Assembly (NCBI GenBank): GCA_001599355.1
Contig: BCGQ01000007.1
Span: 252,620 to 316,619, forward strand
Length of the DNA stretch: 64,000 nt
Direction: 5' to 3'
Origin: Nakazawaea peltata
Lineage: Eukaryota > Ascomycota > Pichiomycetes > Alaninales > Pachysolenaceae
A model generated the notes under the pieces. It was not told the DNA's origin. It made no database searches and saw only the letters and a list, made by a program, of their open reading frames with translations. The position numbers were made by a program, and so were the translations under genes. Position 1 is the first letter of the stretch. Each line of letters opens with the position of its first letter. Of this stretch, positions 56,315-64,000 are shown in pieces.

Positions 56315-58642
56315 ATGTCAGATAGTAAGATACGTCGAAGCAGAAATGGTTGCCTCACCTGCAAACAGAGAAGACGTAAGTGTGATGAGACTAAACCTGC
56401 ATGTGAAAATTGTACCAAAACTGGTAGAGAGTGTTCTTATGGGATTCGTCTTTCGTTTGATGTGGATGATAGCAGGCATGTGAAGTTCATGACATTCAAT
56501 GAGAAAGGAAAGGCGAAGTTTGGATTCAGAGGTAGACCGAGGCAACTGGTGATGGAGCAACAAAGAGAGCACCATCAGCAACAAGTTAATAACCAGCAAC
56601 AGATGGTTTCAAATGGCAATGACCTACCTATTGCTCCACGGCCTTCAAAAGGTATTCCATTCAATTATGCAACGGAATCTCAGATCTCGCAACCTGCAGT
56701 TTCTCAACTGCTGAATGTCCCGGATCCGTTCATCGAGGCTCTACCTTTAGATCAACGCCAGTCTTCAATGAATTCGGCTGGCTCTACTTTTACAGACTCA
56801 TCATTAGAGAAGAATACTTTTGATTTCATTCACCAGGGTTTAGATTATCTTTTAAGTGGATTGCAAGGAAACTTTGGTCCTGGAATGGTGGATTCGCCGG
56901 CGACTCCATCTAGCATTGGAGGTATAGGTTATCTCCCAGATCAGCAACAACTTTCTACCCAGCAACAACAAACCTTCTCACCACAGACAACAGTGAATAA
57001 TGCCACTCTTCCCACGACGACCCTGCAAAATCCTTCTGAAAATGTCTCTCAGCAATATCTTCTAGATCAAGAACAACAAGACATCATCAACGGACTCACA
57101 AATTTCATTGATAACACTAATTTGTATCCGGCCTCATCTCTGCCCCAATTATCAGACTCCGACGAGACACTGGTTCTCAGGCATTTCTTCAACAGATTGA
57201 TTCCCCTTCTAGACTCTCATCCAAACAACCCATGGCCAGAGTTAGCTTTGAAATATTGTGACTTTGATATAGCCAGAAGCTGTTTCTTGTCGTTATCATG
57301 TATCCACTTATACGGACGTAGAGGAGGAAATGTATTCTACAGAACCGGGATGCACCATTTAAACAGCACGATGAACTACTTGATCAAGTATCTGCGCCGT
57401 GATCCTCGTATGGCAGCCGGACTTGGGAAGATTGGGAACTCATTACCGGGCACTGATGGCTCAACCCCTGGTTTAACTTATAATGAGCCTGGGGCACAAG
57501 AAGCTAATGGCGTCTCAATATCTCCCTCTGGTGTTACTCAGATACCCGTCTCTGAACCCACTCCTACTTCTGCATCTAATGATACCCTTAACTCTTCCTC
57601 TGTGGATGACATAGTGGGAAACTTACGTGATGAGACGGTGACTCAAAAGCGGTCTTCGTTCTTTGTCATATTGATCTTGATCTACGTCCATGTCTTATTC
57701 GCAGTATTGGAATCTGGGAAATCCGTGATGAGTCGTGTATTCCTACAGTTATTCTCAACCATTGCTTCAGACTCAATATTCCTTGAAGTGCTAGAAAAGA
57801 TTGACCAAAGTCAAGTATTGATTTGCATTTTATCTTGGTACGATACTCTGATGGCCATATCTTCTCCAGATTGTCGTCGTCCATATTGTAAGAGCGAGTG
57901 GTTTGGTCGGAGAGGGATAGATATCTCGACAGCAACATTGAATGGTTGTCCCGGAGAGCTCTTTGTATGCCTTCATAGACTCTGTGAGTTTAGACTGGAT
58001 CTCAAGGAGGGTAAAATTAGTTCTTTGAAATCTCTGAAGCTGGAGCTGTTCTACAAGGATTTGAAATATGATATTCTTTGCTATAGAGATTATGTGGAGT
58101 TGGAGATGGGTAAAAAGAAGCCAAAGGGTGTCAATGGAGTTGAGTCACAAAATCCACAAGCCGTATCTAAAAGCACTGAGCCTTCAAGACCAGCAGTCAA
58201 AATTGAGAAAGACACTGCTTCCAATGATGAGGTTCAACTTAAACCAGAGGAAGAATATGAGGTGAGGTTAGGAGGTGCTCAATGTTGGGCCATCTCTATC
58301 CTCATCAAACTCGAGTCGATTATGAAGCGTCCTGAGTATCATGAGACCATCGAGGCACTCATCAACGAGTTCATCGCAGTATATTCTTCCATTGACCTGG
58401 AGCTGCCTATCATTGTTCAGATGGTATGGCCTGTGTTCAATGTGGCCTCTGAATGTCGTTCGAGTCGTCATCGTGTATGCCTTCAAAACTTCATGCTGGT
58501 CTTGAATAAGAACGGACAAACCGGAACGTTGAGAACAATGAAGAGTTTGGTGGAACAATCATGGAGCTCTGGAGAAGATGTCAACCAGATTTTAAGTGGT
58601 AAGGAATGGTTGGGAAGCGGTACCGATTTCCTTCCAATGTAA
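56315..58642 (+). CDS. Zn2Cys6 (fungal zinc cluster) transcription factor
   Basis: This is a DNA-binding regulator of the Gal4-type class. The 775-residue protein has an N-terminal binuclear zinc cluster with cysteines at 13, 16, 23, 30, 33 and 40 (C-X2-C-X6-C-X6-C-X2-C-X6-C) and basic residues RRRK between. It lacks an obvious coiled-coil dimer segment after the cluster. Gln-rich disordered parts follow (about 85-110 and 205-260). A helical fungal_trans_2-like region begins near residue 285 (LVLRHFFNRLIPLLDSH) and runs to the end, interrupted by a Ser/Thr/Pro linker (about 385-440) and a charged linker (about 600-650). The gene may regulate the nearby sulfatase and transporters; EFB1 on its right is housekeeping. 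No specific orthologue is claimed. Confidence 0.9.
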   Translation: MSDSKIRRSRNGCLTCKQRRRKCDETKPACENCTKTGRECSYGIRLSFDVDDSRHVKFMTFNEKGKAKFGFRGRPRQLVMEQQREHHQQQVNNQQQMVSNGNDLPIAPRPSKGIPFNYATESQISQPAVSQLLNVPDPFIEALPLDQRQSSMNSAGSTFTDSSLEKNTFDFIHQGLDYLLSGLQGNFGPGMVDSPATPSSIGGIGYLPDQQQLSTQQQQTFSPQTTVNNATLPTTTLQNPSENVSQQYLLDQEQQDIINGLTNFIDNTNLYPASSLPQLSDSDETLVLRHFFNRLIPLLDSHPNNPWPELALKYCDFDIARSCFLSLSCIHLYGRRGGNVFYRTGMHHLNSTMNYLIKYLRRDPRMAAGLGKIGNSLPGTDGSTPGLTYNEPGAQEANGVSISPSGVTQIPVSEPTPTSASNDTLNSSSVDDIVGNLRDETVTQKRSSFFVILILIYVHVLFAVLESGKSVMSRVFLQLFSTIASDSIFLEVLEKIDQSQVLICILSWYDTLMAISSPDCRRPYCKSEWFGRRGIDISTATLNGCPGELFVCLHRLCEFRLDLKEGKISSLKSLKLELFYKDLKYDILCYRDYVELEMGKKKPKGVNGVESQNPQAVSKSTEPSRPAVKIEKDTASNDEVQLKPEEEYEVRLGGAQCWAISILIKLESIMKRPEYHETIEALINEFIAVYSSIDLELPIIVQMVWPVFNVASECRSSRHRVCLQNFMLVLNKNGQTGTLRTMKSLVEQSWSSGEDVNQILSGKEWLGSGTDFLPM

Positions 58643-58760
58643 AATTCAAGAAAATGTATACTCAATATTTAGCTAATTCTACGATCAAAATCATCTCATA
58701 ATGGTGACTAGTCCAACTTATGTATTCGTTTATAATATATATGGAGTTGTAATGACTAAC

Positions 58761-59784
58761 TTACAACTTAGACATAGCGGCAATGTCGGTGGATTGGACG
58801 TGGTCCTCATCCTCCTCGATAGCCTCTTGCAAGTCACTCAAAGAGACCTTAGCGTCCTCAACAACCAAGTTAATTTGCAACTTCTTGATACCGAAACCAA
58901 CTGGGATCCATTGGTGAGCACCCCAAACCAAACCATCGAGTTGGTGAGACTTGACGTTGGCCAACATCTCCTCAAGGTCGGTCTCATCGTCCCATGGCTT
59001 AACATCCAAGGTGACAAGGGACTTAGCAGCTGGACCTGGACCCTTAGCGGCCTTTCTGGCAGCGTAGTCGGCCAATCTTTGTTGCTTAAGCTTCTCAGCC
59101 TCTTCATCGACTTCTTCGTCGTCAGAACCGAAAAGGTCGACATCGTCGTCATCCTCCTCTTCTTCGGCAGCAACCTCCTTGGCAGCAGCTGGAACGGAAC
59201 CAGCTGGCAAGGAAGAGAACTCCTCAGTGAAAGAAGCAATGTGGTTGAACCATCTACCGAAGGCTGGGAATTCCTTTTGGAAAGCCTTGTAGACGGTAAC
59301 GTCAGCTTGGGAAGCGGAAGTACTAAAAGAACACTAGTTAGTATGAAGATTCGGATGAATCAAAACAGAATTTCGCGGGCAAGTGTTTCTCTTGATATTC
59401 TAAACAGATCAGTGGTTTTGGAATTGATACTCATTCGATGGGTCTTGAAGCCATCTCATAAACACGGACCAAAGAATGTAATCATCATTTTGTTTAGGAG
59501 GCAATGGCATCTGAAGGGAGCAGTAGAGCAAAGCAGATCAAATAATGAAATTGAAAGGTCAAAACATTCCAATTGAAGATCAAATCACTGATGGATCAAT
59601 CGGTTCAACCATTCAATCACTGCAAGCACTTGCTACTCTCATCTCATCCAATCCATTTTCAAACACTTGTCCCGGCGAAATGCTCAGTCGGATCAATCAC
59701 TTACCCTTCGATGTAGGACTTGTCGGCTAAGAATTCGTTCAAGGATTTCAAAGTCTCAACTTTGGAGAAGTCTTGGAAGCTCAT
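58761..59784 (-). CDS. EFB1: Translation elongation factor 1B alpha EFB1, spliced
   Basis: EFB1 is the guanine nucleotide exchange factor for eEF1A in translation elongation. Exon 1 (59705-59784) encodes 26 residues from MSFQDFSKVETLK to ADKSYIE plus two bases. Exon 2 (58761-59322) completes Gly-Thr and continues SASQADVTVYKAF, giving 213 residues. The family parts are all present: N-terminal GST-C-like helical domain, the acidic EEEEDDDDVDLFGSDDEE (about 95-113), KSLVTLDVKPWDDETDLEEM and the catalytic end EDEDHVQSTDIAAMSKL. The intron position and the intronic U18 snoRNA match S. cerevisiae EFB1 (host of snR18). Codon choice looks strongly biased, as expected for a highly expressed gene. Confidence 0.96.
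59323..59704 (-). other. Intron of EFB1
   Basis: This 382-bp intron has donor GTAAGT (from 59704), a TACTAAC branch box spanning about 59343-59337 and acceptor TTTTAG ending at 59323. Splicing joins GG to T, making the Gly codon of the conserved SYIEGT. It hosts a box C/D snoRNA (59400-59497). Confidence 0.92.
59400..59497 (-). ncRNA. SNR18: U18-like box C/D snoRNA (snR18) in the EFB1 intron
   Basis: This is a guide RNA for 2'-O-methylation of large-subunit rRNA, released from the spliced intron. On the minus strand the order is: 7-bp terminal stem CTAAACA (59497-59491), box C ATGATGA (59488-59482), guide element TTTGGTCCGTGTTT (59473-59460), box D'-like ATGA (59459-59456), box D CTGA (59412-59409) and the closing stem TGTTTAG (59406-59400). 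The guide string TTGGTCCGTGTTT is the hallmark of U18 in animals and yeast, and S. cerevisiae snR18 (102 nt) is also inside the EFB1 intron. The size here is about 98 nt. Confidence 0.9.
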
Positions 59785-60593
59785 ATTGTATGTGATATGT
59801 TATTGATTATACGGAGTTTATAACTGGCTAGCTAATACTTGTATTTTTTAAATGAATTGGGGGAAAATTTTTTCCTCCTTATTCGATTTTAGAAACGTTG
59901 ATGGAAAATTTTTTTGTTTGTTTGCAATGGGGTACTGAATGGGTATTATGGGGGCTGTTTGGGGATCTATTAAGGTAGGGTAACAGATGTATAGTGAGAG
60001 GAGAGGGAGGAGGAATAGTAGAGATAGCAGAGAGGAGAATCTGGATTGTTCAGGAAAATTGATATAGAAGAGATGGAGATGAGAAATTGAGTATTGAGAA
60101 GTCAATATCTTGTGGTTTGTGTTAGGAATCAATAGGTATCTCTTTTCAGAGTCTCTTCTTGTAAGCGATTTTGATTTATTTTTCGGCGTGGGTCTCATAA
60201 AGCAAGGCTCCATGCGCCGCACACAGTAAAGCCGATAAAAGTTGTAATATGCTAAGCATCGTACTATTCGAAAATGATTTACTGTGTGTGTTATTGACAC
60301 GAGAAATTCTGGCAGATCCGCGCCAGATCGAGAACGAAATACTCAACTCCTTAGCTAAGTAAATAGAGAAAGAAGGCGAGTTAGCGTTGGAGCTGTGATT
60401 GAATAGAAGCACTGGAGAACAGGATAATTGTGTTTGGAGACAAAGACTTATTAGTGTTACACTTGATTGATCCAGATTACTGATACATTAGCACCTTTTT
60501 CACTACCATTTAGACTCCCAATTTTCATCAAGAGATTCGGCCATCGGTACCTTTAAAAGAGACTTGATATATTAGACATAAAGCCGACCCAAA
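59785..60593. promoter_or_regulatory. Divergent EFB1/SFH1 promoter region
   Basis: This is an 809-bp divergent promoter. Near EFB1 it has A- and T-runs (59845-59915) followed by a purine-rich tract (59990-60080). A GC-rich segment GATCCGCGCCAGATCG (about 60316-60331) lies towards SFH1. I saw no clear Rap1 site of the kind common at yeast translation genes. One 150-codon open frame on the minus strand has no ATG start and no resemblance to a protein. Confidence 0.42.
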
Positions 60594-61712
60594 ATGCCAG
60601 TCGATCTGCTTCCTCAACTGTCATCGACATTGTTCATGACACGGTTGAAGAACAACAACACCGCCATGTACGTTTCCATGGAACAAGGACGTGCTGCCAG
60701 AAGACAACTGGCTCAACAAGTAAACTATGCCGAGTTAGATAGAGATGATTACTTTTTAGATGATGATAAGGACGAAGAATTTGTTCTGGATAAATACACA
60801 AGGTCGACTATCCGTTATTTAGGGGATGAGTCTGGCTCTGGTGCTAACGGGGCAGGCTCCGGAGCTGCATCTTTAGGTGCCCCTGCGGTACCAACTAAAC
60901 ATCTTGAATTTGATGAGTCTCAATTGTTGTATAATTCGAGTTTACCAGAGCAGATGATCCCAATCAAGATCTCTTTTGATTACCAATCAAATAGAGTAGT
61001 TGACTTTTTCATGTGGAATGCCAATGAGCAGTTGATTACACCTGAACATTTTGCCCAAATCATGTGCCAGGATTTGGATTTACCTAATTCTTACCAACAA
61101 CAGATCCTGAACCAGATCAAATCTCAAGTGGAAGATTTCCAGAATGCTCCAATATTGCCTTGTGGTGTGGATAACAGTGAGACTCACGTGATTATAGACC
61201 TTTCTGTGAGTTTAGATAGTGATTTTTATGAAGACAAGTTTGAGTGGGATTTAAATTCTACTGAGATTACTCCGGAGGAGTTCGCCACAACAGTGGTGCA
61301 AGACATGGGATTATCACCTGAATTCAAAACCGCAATTGCTCATTCCTTACATGACACTTTACTCAAGTTGAGACGTGAGTTTGTCGACAACAACCAGTTG
61401 ACTCTTTTACAACATTTCGATATCTCCAAGTTGAATTTATGTTATCAAACAACAGCAGCAGCAGCTGCCTCTCACTCCAGTGGTATTAATACTTTTGGAT
61501 ACAATATGGATCAACAAGGTTTGAGACAAGATCTCAAGAACTATGGTGAAGGTTGGTCTCCATCTGTAGAAGAATTGACCAAATGGGAGATCGAAAAGAG
61601 AGAGATTGAGAAAGAGAGAAATATTCGTAGATTGAAGAGAGAGACTATGAGGGTAGGTGATGATTTCTCTCAACCAAAGAGACGTGGACGTAGAAGAAAG
61701 GATGAGATGTGA
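60594..61712 (+). CDS. SFH1: RSC chromatin-remodelling subunit SFH1 (SNF5 family)
   Basis: Sfh1 is the SNF5-type core subunit of the essential RSC remodeller. The 372-residue protein (S. cerevisiae 426) has an acidic N-terminal part (YAELDRDDYFLDDDKDEEF, about residues 44-62) and the tandem SNF5 repeats. Repeat 1 starts IPIKISFDYQSNRVVDFFMW (about 123-142) with ITPEHFAQIMCQDLDLP. Repeat 2 starts VIIDLSVSLDSDFYEDKFEW (about 201-220) with ITPEEFATTVVQDMGLS. The C-terminus is basic (RRLKRETMR ... QPKRRGRRRKDE), a plausible nuclear signal. SFH1, TAD3 and NKP2 are close together on S. cerevisiae chromosome XII (YLR321C, YLR316C, YLR315W), and they are together here too. Confidence 0.92.
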   Translation: MPVDLLPQLSSTLFMTRLKNNNTAMYVSMEQGRAARRQLAQQVNYAELDRDDYFLDDDKDEEFVLDKYTRSTIRYLGDESGSGANGAGSGAASLGAPAVPTKHLEFDESQLLYNSSLPEQMIPIKISFDYQSNRVVDFFMWNANEQLITPEHFAQIMCQDLDLPNSYQQQILNQIKSQVEDFQNAPILPCGVDNSETHVIIDLSVSLDSDFYEDKFEWDLNSTEITPEEFATTVVQDMGLSPEFKTAIAHSLHDTLLKLRREFVDNNQLTLLQHFDISKLNLCYQTTAAAAASHSSGINTFGYNMDQQGLRQDLKNYGEGWSPSVEELTKWEIEKREIEKERNIRRLKRETMRVGDDFSQPKRRGRRRKDEM

Positions 61713-62039
61713 ATATCTCACGTGTATAATAAGTAAATTAGAGTTCATATACGGATACTGTAGGATCAGTAGACATCAACAGGCGGACTGGACTTGATTG
61801 TCCTTTGTCTTCTCTGGCTCAGTAGGGGTAGGAATTGGGTAGAAATTTAGGGGCTGTCTGGATCTAACTGAGATCTAGTACAGACTTCCTATTTAGGAAG
61901 TACCCATTTCTAGTAAGAACGCGTATCCCACATAAATAAACATTGTAAATTTGATTGAGAAGGGGCGGTTTAGTTGACGTTTGGTTAAGAGTTTAAGAGG
62001 ACACTCAACTAAGCACTGGAGTATCGGTATCGTTCAATA
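61713..62039. promoter_or_regulatory. SFH1-NKP2 intergenic region with MCB-like site
   Basis: These 327 bp include ACGCGT at 61919-61924, 116 bp before the NKP2 ATG. A short inverted repeat ACTTCCTA/TAGGAAGT (about 61883-61902) precedes it. No further gene is seen. Confidence 0.42.
61919..61924. promoter_or_regulatory. MCB-like element (ACGCGT) upstream of NKP2
   Basis: A perfect MluI box lies 116 bp before a kinetochore gene. MBF-driven G1/S expression is plausible for such a gene, but a single hexamer can occur by chance. Confidence 0.33.
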
Positions 62040-62606
62040 ATGCAAAGTGAATCCGCCAAAGAGACGATCATCAAGCCTCTGCAATTGTATCTCACTGGGA
62101 GATCTTCCTTTACTGAGATGGTGCCCAGAGAGAAGTTCAACTCGATGTGTAAGGAGTTGGATAAGGGACTTTCTGAGGAGGCAGTGAATGATTTGTATAT
62201 AGCGCTTAAGAATCAGAATGATAAGAGACTTCGAGAGGCCAATTTTGTGGTGAAATCGGTGCTTGGAGGTATTGAACTGCGGAATATTAAGCAGACGAGT
62301 GATTCTCCAGATGGAGACTCGGAAACTGCCCAACAAGAGACTTCAAATACGAAAAGTCCTCAAGAACAGATAGATATGGATTCTCTTGAGTCAGTTGTCA
62401 AGGATTTGGAGGCTCTCAATGACCTGGTTCGACTTGAAAGAAGGGATATACAGACCAAATGTAATCAGAAATTACTGGAGATCGAGGAAAGTGTCGATCG
62501 TTTAAGTGATCTCAAATATGGAAAGCTTGATTTATCGACTACAGTAGAAGAGGCAAATGAATCATTAGACAAATTGACAAAGATATTACTTGAGAAATAT
62601 GAATAG
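62040..62606 (+). CDS. NKP2: Inner kinetochore protein NKP2
   Basis: Nkp2 is a non-essential subunit of the Ctf19/CCAN inner kinetochore complex and forms a pair with Nkp1. The 188-residue protein (S. cerevisiae 153) is almost wholly helical. An N-terminal part has FTEMVPREKFNSMCKELDKG (about 22-41). A disordered linker (about 80-110) follows, then a C-terminal coiled coil with SLESVVKDLEALNDLVRLER (about 116-135). The pattern matches Nkp2, including the SLETLIDAL...INDLLQ-type segment. It is convergent with TAD3, only 3 bp between stops; in S. cerevisiae NKP2 (YLR315W) and TAD3 (YLR316C) are likewise adjacent. Sequence similarity alone would be weak; context carries much of the call. Confidence 0.72.
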   Translation: MQSESAKETIIKPLQLYLTGRSSFTEMVPREKFNSMCKELDKGLSEEAVNDLYIALKNQNDKRLREANFVVKSVLGGIELRNIKQTSDSPDGDSETAQQETSNTKSPQEQIDMDSLESVVKDLEALNDLVRLERRDIQTKCNQKLLEIEESVDRLSDLKYGKLDLSTTVEEANESLDKLTKILLEKYE

Positions 62607-62609
62607 TTA

Positions 62610-63710
62610 TTATGCAAAGGTTTCATCGGGGAGATCTCCTACGGGGATCTTTTCGTCACCGCAGTATTTCCAGCATTCGAATTTCCAATTCAAGCCGGTG
62701 AAGACTTCATGTCCGTATCCGAGTCCACTGGACGCTTCAACAGCACCAGAAGAGGGCATTGTGCGAATATATGTTAACTTTCCGATCCGTGAATGGATCA
62801 ACAGCATGAGACACATCGAGCAAGGCTCATGTGTCGTATAAACATGATGATTAAGACAGAGATAGTTCTTCGGTTCTACTATCCCGCCATTCTGTCTTCT
62901 TTGGACCTCTATATCGGCCATCTCTTGAATAGCATCCATGATACTGTGTTTTAAAGATGACACTCCACAGCCTCTATGATCAGACTGAATTACCACAGTC
63001 TTATCGGAGCCGGGGTCTCTAAACATCGTGACAATGGGAGATTTCTGTTCTTCCGTTAGTATATATATAATGATTATGTGATTTTACAGCTAAATACTTA
63101 CTCCTTGCTTCTGTAGTTCAAGAGATTTGGCACTGATCTCTCTTAAATATGACTTCTCTTTCTCTATATCTATGTGGATCTGATTGAGTTCTTGGATCAA
63201 CGGGTTGCCTTTCCAGATCATGGGCCAAAAACGAGAACCCCAAAGTTCCAGAGTCTCTTTATCATAAGGATATGTAGTAGGTACTCGCACTGGACTAATC
63301 TCTTGCACTTCTACATCGTACTGACTCATCAACTTGATGATCTGATCTTCGTCGGGCATCAGGGCCACGCTGCAGAATAAAGCCCAGAGTAGTACTTTTG
63401 GATGGTCTACCTTTTGGATTCTTTTCAAATATTGGAGCTCTACAGGGTCTTCATCCTGGATCAGTTCACTTTTGATCAACTTCAAGAACTTGGAAGATTG
63501 TCGAGGCTCGAATTTCACACTCCAAACGGGTTGGAGATTTGCTTCCAGCTCAATTTGGGACTGTGGATCTTCTTTTTTGGAAGATTTAGATTTCTGGTTG
63601 ATTATTCTTTGAAAAGATCCGTCAAATACAAAAGTTTCATAGTCAATTTCATGGTATTGTGACTGTCTCAGCAGCAGTGGCTCTGGTGACTTCGATGAAG
63701 CTTTGACCAT
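62610..63710 (-). CDS. TAD3: tRNA adenosine-34 deaminase subunit TAD3, spliced
   Basis: Tad3 is the non-catalytic partner of Tad2 in the enzyme that converts adenosine to inosine at the wobble position of tRNAs. Exon 1 (63102-63710) encodes 203 residues ending SLELQKQG; exon 2 (62610-63044) continues KSPIVTMFRDPG, giving 347 residues (S. cerevisiae 322). The deaminase fold keeps zinc ligands in LKHSIMDAI (about 236) and THEPCSMCLMLLIHSRIGKL (about 275-294). The catalytic glutamate of HxE is replaced (H-S-I), as is typical of Tad3. Exon 1 contains VWSVKFEPRQSSKFLKLIKSE-like and FWPMIWKGNP segments of the family. The ATG at 63710 (MVKASSK) is used; the earlier frame codon is TTG. Confidence 0.92.
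63045..63101 (-). other. Intron of TAD3
   Basis: This 57-bp intron has donor GTAAGT (from 63101), a TACTAAC branch box preceded by TATATA and acceptor ACAG ending at 63045. Splicing is phase 0 and bridges the two TAD3 halves at a point where homologues continue without a gap. Confidence 0.88.
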
Positions 63711-64000
63711 GAGGTTCAACGATGGGATTGGAAGCAAAGAGAGTGGATATTGACAAAAAAAAGAAGTGAATATTTAGTCTTAGACACCCCAGAGACCAGT
63801 AAAACGGGTTAGAAAGCACTTTATATTAACTCTTTACCTCTTCACCCCTAGTCGATGAGCTCTCGAGGTATTTCGTTCTAGTCATTGGGAGTTTTGATAA
63901 TCTGCTAAGAGGTATTTGAATATGATAATTTGCTGATGGAGTTGATGCGATGCGCTCGCGACAGTGTCAGACCCCTCGCGATGAGCAATGTCGCGTCAGT
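63711..64000. other. Region upstream of TAD3 to the window edge
   Basis: These 290 bp include the TAD3 promoter. The last 60 bases carry several TCGCG motifs (about 63953-63996). No coding frame of note reaches the edge. Confidence 0.4.

Noticed and set aside
59848-60300. 150-codon minus-strand frame upstream of EFB1
   Set aside because: It starts with GTG, is low-complexity, and resembles no protein; it lies in the EFB1/SFH1 promoter.
1-64000. Search for transposons, LTR elements, CRISPR arrays and rRNA
   Set aside because: No reverse transcriptase, integrase, transposase, long terminal repeats, regularly spaced repeats or rRNA sequence were recognised by eye.

Overview
The window looks like nuclear DNA of a budding yeast (Saccharomycotina). 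Genes are dense and mostly intronless. The few introns start with GTAAGT, carry a TACTAAC branch box close to the 3' splice site, and sit mainly near the 5' end of genes (CRP1/MDG1 homologue, DYN2, EFB1, TAD3). CTG codons are common and read well as leucine, so a CTG-serine code is unlikely. Gene order mixes neighbours that Saccharomyces cerevisiae keeps on two paralogous blocks (chromosome IV right: DYN2, SNX41, GPI17, PPM1, PPZ2, THI74, LRS4, SSN2; chromosome XIII left: RAD33, ERV25, TRM9, TAF11, PPZ1, YML018C, OST6). This points to a lineage that did not undergo the Saccharomyces whole-genome duplication. The species cannot be named from the sequence alone.

Layout. 0-11.7 kb: RAM2 (prenyltransferase alpha), GPI2 (GPI anchor start), TAF5 (TFIID/SAGA), RTG2 (retrograde signalling), MIM1 (mitochondrial outer-membrane import), NIC96 (nuclear pore) and YPI1 (phosphatase regulator). 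12.7-46.4 kb: the chromosome IV/XIII-like block, with a spliced CRP1/MDG1-type glycogen-binding protein, OST3/OST6, a THI74/YML018C transporter, an unrecognised coiled-coil protein, PPM1, an NDUFAF7-type methyltransferase, AXL1, TAF11, a short GPI17, TRM9, PPZ1, RAD33, ERV25, an LRS4 candidate, DYN2, SNX41, an unrecognised 645-residue protein and the giant Mediator subunit SSN2/MED13. 46.4-58.7 kb: an accessory region with a DHA1 drug/polyamine-type transporter, an MCH-type transporter divergent from a bacterial-type arylsulfatase, a 3-kb gene-free stretch and a Zn2Cys6 transcription factor. 58.7-64 kb: EFB1 with a U18-like box C/D snoRNA in its intron, SFH1 (RSC), NKP2 (kinetochore) and TAD3 (tRNA deaminase).

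Most of the window is housekeeping. The part that could act as one system is the 46-59 kb region. The sulfatase could release sulfate from aryl sulfates, the divergent MCH carrier could move an organic anion, the DHA1 carrier could export products, and the zinc-cluster protein could control them. The shared MCH/sulfatase promoter holds a CGG-N9-CCG palindrome, and all three transporter/enzyme genes have a strong TATA box 50-80 bp before the ATG. This joint role is inference. No transposon, LTR element, CRISPR array, tRNA or rRNA gene was recognised.
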